A stretch of DNA of 55,538 nt, taken from NCBI GenBank assembly GCA_031272145.1, contig JAISUL010000078.1, forward strand, positions 1-55,538, in the 5' to 3' direction. A model generated the notes under the pieces. The model saw nothing but the letters and a program-made list of their open reading frames with translations, did no database searches and was not told where the DNA came from. This document shows positions 24,468 to 32,182 of this stretch, piece by piece. A program made the translations under genes and the position numbers. How positions within the stretch are numbered: position 1 is the first letter of the stretch; the number at the start of each line of letters is the position of its first letter. This stretch comes from Synergistaceae bacterium (GTDB lineage Bacteria > Synergistota > Synergistia > Synergistales > Aminobacteriaceae).

Positions 24468-24508
24468 CCTGAGGAGCGACGAGGAACAAGAATCCTAGCG
24501 AGACGGCC

Positions 24509-24535
24509 TTGATTTTTTGGTTTGTGTGGTATAAT
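24509..24535 (+). promoter_or_regulatory. Extended -10 promoter of RNA unit A
   Basis: TTGATT (24509-24514), 15-base spacer and TATAAT (24530-24535) preceded by TGG, making an extended -10 (TGnTATAAT). Transcription should begin near 24542. Confidence 0.65.
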
Positions 24536-24541
24536 ACATGT

Positions 24542-24618
24542 AGACATGCGTGAGGTCACCCCCTTCCGCTCTCGGCGTCGCTCAACGCTGAGGCACACAG
24601 GAAGGGGGCTCTTTTTTA
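24542..24618 (+). ncRNA. Putative short RNA A, promoter to terminator
   Basis: From the predicted start near 24542, only about 75 bases separate the promoter from an intrinsic terminator. The outer stem is CCCCCTTCC/GGAAGGGGG, the inner stem CTCGGCGT/ACGCTGAG, and CTCTTTTTT follows. The 5' end (24543-24565) is complementary to the ribosome binding site and ATG of the small ORF at 24773, with 22 of 23 positions pairing. A related unit lies at 25062-25176. It could be a stand-alone RNA or an attenuating leader. Confidence 0.5.
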
Positions 24619-24777
24619 TCCCGTTGATCGTACAATATACGTACCGTCTCAGCCGAGGCATGGTGAGGGACCGCTTTCCGCGCCGAACTACGTGCGCGGC
24701 AACGGCTACGCCGGAGCCGGTCGTCCATGGGAGCGGGGCGACACCTTTTTGTGAAAGGAGGTGACCTCACGCATGTC
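24543..24777. repeat. Inverted repeats of 23 bp flanking the RNA A region
   Basis: Arms 24543-24565 and 24755-24777 match at 22 of 23 positions, including an unbroken run of 18 (GACATGCGTGAGGTCACC). The right arm covers the ribosome binding site and start codon of the 34-codon ORF. Confidence 0.8.
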
Positions 24778-24877
24778 CATCAAAAGGTTGAGCGGCCTAA
24801 GTTGCATGTTTTTTTTGCGACTGGGACGATGGCTGAAAGCTGGTTTTAGCCTGACGGTCACGTTCCGCCCGCGGTAG
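24773..24877 (+). CDS. Very small basic ORF with strong ribosome binding site (34 codons)
   Basis: AAAGGAGGTGA lies 8 bases before an ATG at 24773. The 34-residue product begins MSIKRLSGLSCMFFLRLGRW and ends GFSLTVTFRPR. It is strongly basic with a hydrophobic middle and no recognised family. The start region is the right arm of the inverted repeat and is complementary to the 5' end of RNA A, so translation could be blocked by base pairing. A hairpin terminator follows at 24894-24935. Alternatives are a leader peptide or a chance ORF. Confidence 0.4.
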   Translation: MSIKRLSGLSCMFFLRLGRWLKAGFSLTVTFRPR

Positions 24878-24893
24878 CACCGGCAGGTTAGGC

Positions 24894-24935
24894 AACGGGA
24901 GGGGGCGTCGGTGTAAAAACCGGCGCTCCCGTTTT
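24894..24935 (+). terminator. Terminator-like hairpin after the 34-codon ORF
   Basis: Outer stem ACGGGAG/CTCCCGT and an inner CGGT/ACCG stem are followed by TTTTCC. Confidence 0.6.
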
Positions 24936-25061
24936 CCTGCCATCACCACTCACTGCTTGTTCCTCGTATCGCACGCGCCCACAGCGAGGATAGGACGAAC
25001 AGGCCAGCAGGAGGCTGCGGCATAGAAGAGCAAGAAGGGGCAAGAAACTAGCTACACCGTC

Positions 25062-25089
25062 TTGATTTTTGGGGAGTTATGGGCATAAT
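25062..25089 (+). promoter_or_regulatory. Promoter of RNA unit B
   Basis: TTGATT (25062-25067), 16-base spacer and CATAAT (25084-25089). The -35 and flanking CTTGATTTTT match unit A. Confidence 0.55.
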
Positions 25090-25095
25090 AGAGAT

Positions 25096-25176
25096 ACAGG
25101 CATTTTGGGGTACCCCCTTCTCCGCCCTCAGCGACGCTCAACGCTGGGGCTCTTGCGGGAAGGGGGCTCTTTTTTA
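25096..25176 (+). ncRNA. Putative short RNA B, related to RNA A
   Basis: Same layout as unit A: short transcript ending in an intrinsic terminator with outer stem CCCCCTTC/GAAGGGGG, inner stem CCTCAGCG/CGCTGGGG and CTCTTTTTT. The inner stem differs from that of A at positions that keep pairing (for example G-U changed to A-U), which supports a selected RNA structure. Similarity to A continues for about 30 bases past the terminator (GTGCAATATTC versus GTACAATATAC). The anti-ribosome-binding-site stretch of A is not conserved here. Confidence 0.5.
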
Positions 25177-25363
25177 CCCTTGTATCCAGCGTGCAATATT
25201 CCCGACGGAGCTGGGGAAAAGCGACGCGCGAGTAAAAACACACCCCCAAATACGTCCGCGTATGATAAAATCAAACTAGGAAAGGCGTCTGTGGAAGTCA
25301 GAGGCTTCCGAATCAAAAGCAGATGAGCTTTTCCTGAGCCCCCTGAGCCGGGAGGTGATTAGC

Positions 25364-25486
25364 TTGCGAAAGCGAAAACCTAAGAAGGGCAAGGGGGGCG
25401 AAAAGCTCGTTGCTATCGAGTTATCCTTCGCCCCCTTTGATCGGACGGTGCTGAAACTTCGTTACCTCAAACGCACCAAAGATTGA
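25364..25486 (+). CDS. Small basic ORF with strong ribosome binding site (40 codons)
   Basis: GGGAGGTGAT lies just before TTG at 25364. The 40-residue product starts MRKRKPKKGKGGEKLVAIEL and continues FAPFDRTVLKLRYLKRTKD: very basic ends and an amphipathic middle. No family is recognised. Its codons also hold a long hairpin (about 25388-25438: AAGGGGGGCGAA with TTCGCCCCCTT, inner CTCG/CGAG), so the RNA itself may matter more than the peptide. It stands in the same relative place as the 34-codon ORF of unit A. Confidence 0.4.
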   Translation: MRKRKPKKGKGGEKLVAIELSFAPFDRTVLKLRYLKRTKD

Positions 25487-25604
25487 CGCCCAGTATAAGA
25501 GGCTTTCGGGTCGGCTGACCTTTCCCTCCAGCCGGCCCATAATATATCACGCGGTGCGTTTTAGTCAAGCCCTTCCCCGCGGCGGACGGGGCCATACCGC
25601 GCCC

Positions 25605-26843
<1,239 letters not shown>

Positions 26844-26912
26844 ACCTGTACCTCCCGCGAAAAGTTTTGTAGCGGCGCTATTATATAATCATTTCCGGAG
26901 GTGTTGTCAGCT

Positions 26913-28340
26913 TTGCGATTCTATCTCGGCGTGGACATGGGCACGTCATCGATAAAGGCCTCGCTCGTGGACGAGACGGGGCTGTGCGTGGAGAGCTTCC
27001 GGCGTCCGGCCTCGGTGATGAACCCGCGCGAAGGGTTCTTCGAGGTCGACCCGGAGGCCGTGTGGTGGAGTGGGTTCGTCTCGGTCTGCCGCGAGGCCCT
27101 GTCCGTCGTGGACGCGGCAGACATATCCGCCCTCTGCGTCTCCTCCGTGTGCGGGTCGTTCGTGCCAGTGACCCCCTCCACGTACCCACTGCCGCTGCGC
27201 AGCGCGATACTCTACGGCATAGACAGGCGCTCGGCCTCGATAGCCTCGGAGCTGAACTCCCTCTGGGGCGAGGATTTCCTTAAGAAGAAGCTCGGAGGGG
27301 CGTTCACCACTCACTCGATATTCCCGAAGATACTTTGGCTGAAGCGCAACGAGCCAGACATCTACGAGGCGGCGCGCTTCGTGTCGAGCTTCAACTTCGT
27401 CAGCGCGCGTCTGACCGGCGTGGCCTCTTGGGACTACCCGACGGCGTTCGGCGGCCTGATGCTAGACGCCGAGACCCTGTCGTACCCGGAGTGGTTCCTG
27501 CGCCGCCACGGGATAGATTTGGAGAAGCTGCCTCCGCTTGGGCCGGGCGTCGGAGTCCTTGGCGCCGTGACGGCGGCGGCGTCAATGGAGACCGGGCTCC
27601 GCGAGGGGACGAGGGTCATGCGCGGGGCGTGCGACGTGAACGCCGAGGCCATGGCGGTAGGGGCAGTTGCACCTGGAACCGCGGCGGCGGTCTTCGGCTC
27701 GACTATGTCGCTTCTGCTGAACACGGAGCAGCCTGTGCCGGTGGACGGCTTCGTACCGGGCGTGTCGCTTATGCCGGGCGTGTGGAGGGTCGGGGCCGCG
27801 ACCGCGTCGGGCGGCTTGACTATGGACTGGATCAGGAAGATCGTGGGGGACAGAGTAGTTAAAGACGGGGCTCCGACGGGCATCATGTTCATTCCGTACC
27901 TCGACGGGGCGCGGACGCCGTTCAACGACCCGGCGGCGTCGGGCGCGTTCCTCGGCCTGAGGAGCAGCCACGGGCCGGACGACCTGGCGCGGGCCGTCGG
28001 CGAGTCCCTCGGATACGAGCTGGCGATGCTGATAGAGATCATAGAGAGGTCTTACTCGTTTCCCGAAATACTCGACGTTTCGGGCGGGCTGACTCATATA
28101 AACTGGCTGATGCGCGTCGTGGCCGACGTCACGGGGAGGACGCTTAGGGTTCACGAGCACGACGCGTCGTTCGGCGACGCTCGGATCGCCATGCTTGCCG
28201 ACACAAGCGCCGGCCTTCTGCCCAGCCCAGTCCCAGCTGCGACGGTCGAGCCTGGGCCTCGCTCCTCCGAGTATAGGCCCTACAGGAGCGAGTTCGCCCG
28301 CAGCTCCTTCATGTACTCCCGCAGGAACCTCGGCGTGTAG
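26913..28340 (+). CDS. FGGY-family carbohydrate kinase
   Basis: A 475-residue ATP-dependent sugar kinase (xylulokinase/gluconokinase-like family). The N-terminal phosphate-binding motif is YLGVDMGTSSIKASLVDETG. The second domain has the ASGGLTMDW region, LDGARTPFNDPAASG and VSGGLTHINWLMRVVADVTGR (adenosine motif). TTG at 26913 is the likely start: GGAGGTG lies about 11 bases before it and this gives the conserved MRFYLGVD. TATAAT at 26884-26889 may be its -10. The 3' end overlaps the convergent uvrA by 61 bases. The substrate is undetermined. Confidence 0.9.
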   Translation: MRFYLGVDMGTSSIKASLVDETGLCVESFRRPASVMNPREGFFEVDPEAVWWSGFVSVCREALSVVDAADISALCVSSVCGSFVPVTPSTYPLPLRSAILYGIDRRSASIASELNSLWGEDFLKKKLGGAFTTHSIFPKILWLKRNEPDIYEAARFVSSFNFVSARLTGVASWDYPTAFGGLMLDAETLSYPEWFLRRHGIDLEKLPPLGPGVGVLGAVTAAASMETGLREGTRVMRGACDVNAEAMAVGAVAPGTAAAVFGSTMSLLLNTEQPVPVDGFVPGVSLMPGVWRVGAATASGGLTMDWIRKIVGDRVVKDGAPTGIMFIPYLDGARTPFNDPAASGAFLGLRSSHGPDDLARAVGESLGYELAMLIEIIERSYSFPEILDVSGGLTHINWLMRVVADVTGRTLRVHEHDASFGDARIAMLADTSAGLLPSPVPAATVEPGPRSSEYRPYRSEFARSSFMYSRRNLGV

Positions 28341-31162
28341 CCGGCCCGCGACCTCGCGACCTTCTCCGGAGTCCCCTCGGACACGACGCGCCCGCCTTCC
28401 TCGCCTCCCTCCGGGCCTAAATCTATGATGTAGTCCGCCGACAGGAGCACGTCCATGTTGTGCTCGATGAAGATGACCGTGCTGCCGTGGTCGACCATGC
28501 GGTGGACTATCTCAAGGAGCTTGCGCACGTCCGTGTAAAATAATCCGGTGGTCGGCTCGTCCAGCAGGTAGAGGGTGCTGCCGCCGAAGCGCTTCGAGAG
28601 CTCCTTGGATAGCTTCACCCTCTGGGCCTCGCCGCCGGAGAGGGTCAGAGCGGACTGGCCTAGCTTTATGTATCCGAGGCCGGCGTCCTGGATCAGGCGC
28701 AGCTTCGGCGCGATCTTCGGCACGTCGGCGAAGAACCCCACCGCCTCGTCGACCGTCATAGCCAGCACGTCGGCGATGTTCTTCTCCTTGAAGCGCACTT
28801 CGAGGGTCTCGCGGTTGTACCTCGTGCCGCCGCATACCTCGCAGTCGACGTATATGTCCGGCAGGAACAGCATGGACACCCGAACCGACCCGGCACCGCC
28901 GCAGGCCTCGCACCTTCCTCCCTTGACGTTGAAGCTGAACCGGCCAGGCGCGTAGCCGCGTATCTTGGCCTCGGGCATCTCGGAGAAGAACTCCCTTATA
29001 GTGGAGAAGACCCCCGTGTAGGTCGCGGGGTTCGAGCGCGGCGTGCGGCCTATCGGGCTTTGGTCGACCAGGGCGACGTTGTCGAAGTCAGCTCCCTCGA
29101 TGGCGGAGTGCTTGCCGGGCCGCTCGCGGAAGTCCCTGTCGATAAGGCGCCTCACGCCCTTGTAGAGCACGTCGTAGACCAGGCTGCTCTTGCCCGACCC
29201 GGACACGCCGCTTATGCATGTGAACACGCCCTTGGGGATGCTGACGTCGATGCGCTTCAGGTTGTTGTGCTCTGCGCCCCTCACGGTGAGCCAGCCCTTT
29301 GGAGCGCGGCGCTCCGGCCCTCTGACTATCCCCGTGGCCGAGCCGCGCAGGTATGGGCCGGTCAGCCCGTCGGTCTTCAGGACGTCGGCGTAGCTCCCCG
29401 CGTGCAGCACCTCGCCGCCCGACTCGCCTGCGCCTGGCCCCATCTCTATCAGGGCGTCGGCTGCCTTCATCGTCTCGCGGTCGTGCTCGACCACCACGAC
29501 CGTGTTGCCGAGGTCGCGGATGGACGTGAGGGTCTTCACTAACCGCTCGGTGTCGCGAGAGTGGAGGCCAATCGTGGGCTCGTCAAGGACGTAGAGCACT
29601 CCGCTGAGCTTGGAGCCTATCTGAGTCGCCAGGCGTATCCTCTGGCTCTCGCCGCCCGAAAGCGTGTCGGCCCGGCGCAGCAGGGACAGGTACCCGACCC
29701 CCACGTCGACCAAGAAGTCCAGCCTCTTATGAATCTCGATCATCACCTGCTCGACTATGTGGGCGTCCGTGGTTCCGAGGCTGAGAGCTCTCACCGTCTT
29801 TGCCAGCCGGTCGACCGGCATGACCATGAGGTCCCCTATTCCGAAGCCGTCCACCTTGACGTTCAGGGCCTCGGGCCTGAGGCGAAGCCCTCCGCATGAC
29901 TGGCAGACGTCCTCCACGCGGTAGCGGGCCAGGTCCTCGGACACGGCCTCGGACTCCGTCTCCTTCCAGCGCGCGTCCAGCCAGTGCAGCAGGCCCTCGT
30001 AGCGCCCCATGTAGGCCCGCTCGCCTCCGTCCATGCGGAAGAGCATCGGGGTGCGGTCGTCCGTGCCGTTCAGGATGAAGTCCTTGATGTTGGCCGGGAG
30101 CTCGCCGTACTTTGGGGAGACGTCCCAGCCGTATTTTTTTGCGAACCGGACGATCTTCTCGACGAAGTAGGGCTTGGTCTTCCAGGGGAGTATCGCGCCG
30201 TCGAGGATGGAGCGGTCGGGGTCTATGGCGAGCTCCTCGGAGAAGTGCTCGTGGCTGCCGAGGCCGGCGCAGTCCGGGCAGGCGCCGATGGGGTTGTTGA
30301 ACGAGAACAGGCGCGGCTCGATCTCCGGCATCGAGACGTCGCAGTCCGGGCAGACGTACTTCTCCGTGAGGATGCGCTCGCCCTTGTCGGAGACGATGAG
30401 CACGTATCCCTCCGAGAGGGACAGGGCAGCCTCGACCGACTCGGCGACGCGGCTTCGGCGCTCCGACCCCGGGGCTCCGTCGGAGGCCGCGACCTTCAGC
30501 CTGTCCACGACGACCTCGATGTTGTGGCGCTTGTTCTTGTCGAGCGTGATGTCCTCCTCTAGCCATAGCACCTCTCCGTCGATTCGGACGCGGGAGTAGC
30601 CCTTCTCCCTGGTCTTGGCGAGGAGGTTGCGGAACTCGCCCTTCTTGCCTCGGACGAGCGGGGCCAGTATTTCAAGCCTGGCCTCTTTCTTCTGGCCTTC
30701 CGCGGCCCCGTACTCGCGGAAGATGAAGGCCACGATCTCGTCGATGGAGTAGCGCGCGACTGGCTTGCCGCAGTTTGGGCAGTACGGAACCCCGATGCGT
30801 CCGTAGAGCAGGCGGAAGTAGTCGTAAATCTCGGTGACCGTCCCGACGATGGAGCGTGGGTTGTGCCCCGTGCCCTTCTGCTCGATGGAGATGGCCGGAG
30901 ACAGCCCGGAGATGTCGTCGACGTCGGGCTTTTTCTGGACGCCGAGGAACTGCCGCGCGTACGCCGATAGTGACTCGACGTAGCGCCGCTGCCCCTCGGC
31001 GTAGAGCGTATCGAAAGCCAGCGAGGACTTCCCCGACCCCGACGGCCCCGTGATGACGACGATCTTCCCCCGCGGAATGTCGAGGCTGACGTTCTTGAGG
31101 TTATGCTCCCTAGCCCCCCTGATGCCGATGACCGGAGCAGGGGGAGAAAAATGTTCCGACAA
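28280..31162 (-). CDS. uvrA: Excinuclease ABC subunit A
   Basis: A 960-residue damage-recognition ATPase of nucleotide excision repair; works with UvrB and UvrC. Two ABC modules: Walker [15 protein letters not shown] near residue 40 and GVSGSGKSSLVYDVLYKG in the second half; signatures LSGGESQRIRLA and LSGGEAQRVKLS. Zinc-binding CxxC pairs appear in YVCPDCD...CPDC and GGRCEACGG...CEVCGG. The start is TTG at 31162, with AGGAG 9 bases upstream. Length is normal. Confidence 0.97.
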   Translation of the reverse strand: MSEHFSPPAPVIGIRGAREHNLKNVSLDIPRGKIVVITGPSGSGKSSLAFDTLYAEGQRRYVESLSAYARQFLGVQKKPDVDDISGLSPAISIEQKGTGHNPRSIVGTVTEIYDYFRLLYGRIGVPYCPNCGKPVARYSIDEIVAFIFREYGAAEGQKKEARLEILAPLVRGKKGEFRNLLAKTREKGYSRVRIDGEVLWLEEDITLDKNKRHNIEVVVDRLKVAASDGAPGSERRSRVAESVEAALSLSEGYVLIVSDKGERILTEKYVCPDCDVSMPEIEPRLFSFNNPIGACPDCAGLGSHEHFSEELAIDPDRSILDGAILPWKTKPYFVEKIVRFAKKYGWDVSPKYGELPANIKDFILNGTDDRTPMLFRMDGGERAYMGRYEGLLHWLDARWKETESEAVSEDLARYRVEDVCQSCGGLRLRPEALNVKVDGFGIGDLMVMPVDRLAKTVRALSLGTTDAHIVEQVMIEIHKRLDFLVDVGVGYLSLLRRADTLSGGESQRIRLATQIGSKLSGVLYVLDEPTIGLHSRDTERLVKTLTSIRDLGNTVVVVEHDRETMKAADALIEMGPGAGESGGEVLHAGSYADVLKTDGLTGPYLRGSATGIVRGPERRAPKGWLTVRGAEHNNLKRIDVSIPKGVFTCISGVSGSGKSSLVYDVLYKGVRRLIDRDFRERPGKHSAIEGADFDNVALVDQSPIGRTPRSNPATYTGVFSTIREFFSEMPEAKIRGYAPGRFSFNVKGGRCEACGGAGSVRVSMLFLPDIYVDCEVCGGTRYNRETLEVRFKEKNIADVLAMTVDEAVGFFADVPKIAPKLRLIQDAGLGYIKLGQSALTLSGGEAQRVKLSKELSKRFGGSTLYLLDEPTTGLFYTDVRKLLEIVHRMVDHGSTVIFIEHNMDVLLSADYIIDLGPEGGEEGGRVVSEGTPEKVARSRAGYTPRFLREYMKELRANSLL

Positions 31163-31186
31163 ATTTATGAACTCCTGTCAGCTAAT

Positions 31187-31235
31187 AAAAAAAATAAAGC
31201 CAGTAGCGCGGGGGCCTAAGGCGTGACCCCCGCGC
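31187..31235 (-). terminator. Intrinsic terminator between the DinB-like gene and uvrA
   Basis: Nine-bp stem GCGCGGGGG/CCCCCGCGC (31206-31214 with 31227-31235) followed on the minus strand by TATTTTTTTTA. It ends the DinB-like transcript, so uvrA needs its own promoter. Confidence 0.8.
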
Positions 31236-31243
31236 GACGCCCC

Positions 31244-31717
31244 CTAGTACACGCCGGGGTGGTTATGCTCCCTCAGGGTCGTGTCGCAGCAGCCGATGTG
31301 GTAGAAGATGTGCGTCACCAGGTTCGACACGGCCATGAGGTTCGTGATCTCGGCGCTCTTCCTCGCCGACCAGCCCTCGTGCTGCGCGCTCATGGCCTCG
31401 TCGGAGAGGCCGTCGAGCCAGCGGTTGGCCCTGTCCCTCTGAACCTTGCCGTAGGCGCGGACGGTCTCCTTGGAGAGGGTCTCGCTGGGGGTCTCCTTGA
31501 AGAACGCCCACTCCGTCTTGCCGGGGCCGGGGTCGGGGTTCTGGCCAGCCGGGAGCAGGCATATGTCCACGCACACGAACGTGTGGTAGATGTGCTGCCA
31601 GTAGTACCACTTGCCCGCCTTGGACGTCCACACGTCGTCCGTGGCCTCGTCGATCTGCTTGAACAGAAAGTCGAAGCCCCTGTCGCAGTTTGCGCGAAGA
31701 TTGCTCGCAATGCTCAT
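31244..31717 (-). CDS. DinB-like protein
   Basis: A 157-residue predicted four-helix bundle similar to the DinB/YfiT-like metal-binding superfamily. Candidate ligands are His in WYYWQHIYHTFVC and the pair in THIFYHIGCCD. Proteins of this type include thiol-dependent transferases and stress proteins; exact activity is not predictable. ATG at 31717 is chosen with GGAGG 10 bases upstream; an in-frame extension to 31777 lacks a ribosome binding site. It is monocistronic, ending at a strong terminator. Confidence 0.65.
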   Translation of the reverse strand: MSIASNLRANCDRGFDFLFKQIDEATDDVWTSKAGKWYYWQHIYHTFVCVDICLLPAGQNPDPGPGKTEWAFFKETPSETLSKETVRAYGKVQRDRANRWLDGLSDEAMSAQHEGWSARKSAEITNLMAVSNLVTHIFYHIGCCDTTLREHNHPGVY

Positions 31718-31799
31718 CTTACAAATCCCTCCGTTTAAGGCTGAAAATTCACGGCGAAAGCAAACCCATTTTAACACCCACCGAGGCTATAGTATCTTC

Positions 31800-31829
31800 A
31801 GGCCCCAGGTCTTCTGATATAATGGGCCT
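31800..31829 (+). promoter_or_regulatory. Promoter region of the YjfB-like gene with inverted repeat
   Basis: A TATAAT-type -10 (GATATAATG) lies between the inverted arms AGGCCC and GGGCCT, a possible operator. GGAGGTGAT follows just before the ATG. Confidence 0.5.
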
Positions 31830-31845
31830 CAGGAGGTGATTTCAC

Positions 31846-32016
31846 ATGGATGTAACTATGGGTATTGCGAAGCTTTCCATGGATATGGCGGCCCAGAAGA
31901 CCGCCACGGAGTCTCAGACGGCTGTCCTCAAACAGTCTATGGACGTGCAGAAGGAAAGTATGGCCATTCTTCTTCAGTCCCTCGGAGTAGGCCGCAATCT
32001 CAGCGTTCAAGCCTGA
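31846..32016 (+). CDS. YjfB-like putative motility protein
   Basis: A 56-residue peptide, MDVTMGIAKLSMDMAAQKTA..., Met- and Gln-rich and helical, with no signal peptide. It resembles the small YjfB family annotated as putative motility proteins in Firmicutes and some other flagellated bacteria; the function is not established. AGGAGGTGAT lies ideally before the ATG. No flagellar genes are nearby. A GC-rich hairpin follows at 32028-32053. Confidence 0.65.
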   Translation: MDVTMGIAKLSMDMAAQKTATESQTAVLKQSMDVQKESMAILLQSLGVGRNLSVQA

Positions 32017-32027
32017 GCTTTTTCGCC

Positions 32028-32053
32028 CCCCGCCCCTTGCTCTTGGGGCGGGG
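32028..32053 (+). terminator. GC-rich hairpin after the YjfB-like gene
   Basis: CCCCGCCCC/GGGGCGGGG with an 8-base loop. Only a weak T-rich tail follows, so termination may be partial. Confidence 0.5.
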
Positions 32054-32182
32054 CTTGTGTAAGCTGTTGTTCGCTGTGCGGGCGGCCATGCGCTCCGGCC
32101 GGCGACCACGCTTCTGAATGAAGATGCGCGAGAGGGGGAAGCACCGCCCTAGGCGTCTCGGCGCACGGCGGGGGAACGAGCA

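Noticed and set aside
24543-24777. Insertion sequence or MITE bounded by inverted repeats
   Set aside because: The 23-bp arms could suggest a mobile element, but no target-site duplication is visible, the left arm begins at a promoter start and the right arm is a ribosome binding site. An RNA role explains the arms better, although a MITE is not fully excluded.
31718-31777. Twenty-residue extension of the DinB-like protein
   Set aside because: No ribosome binding site; ATG 31717 with GGAGG is a better start.
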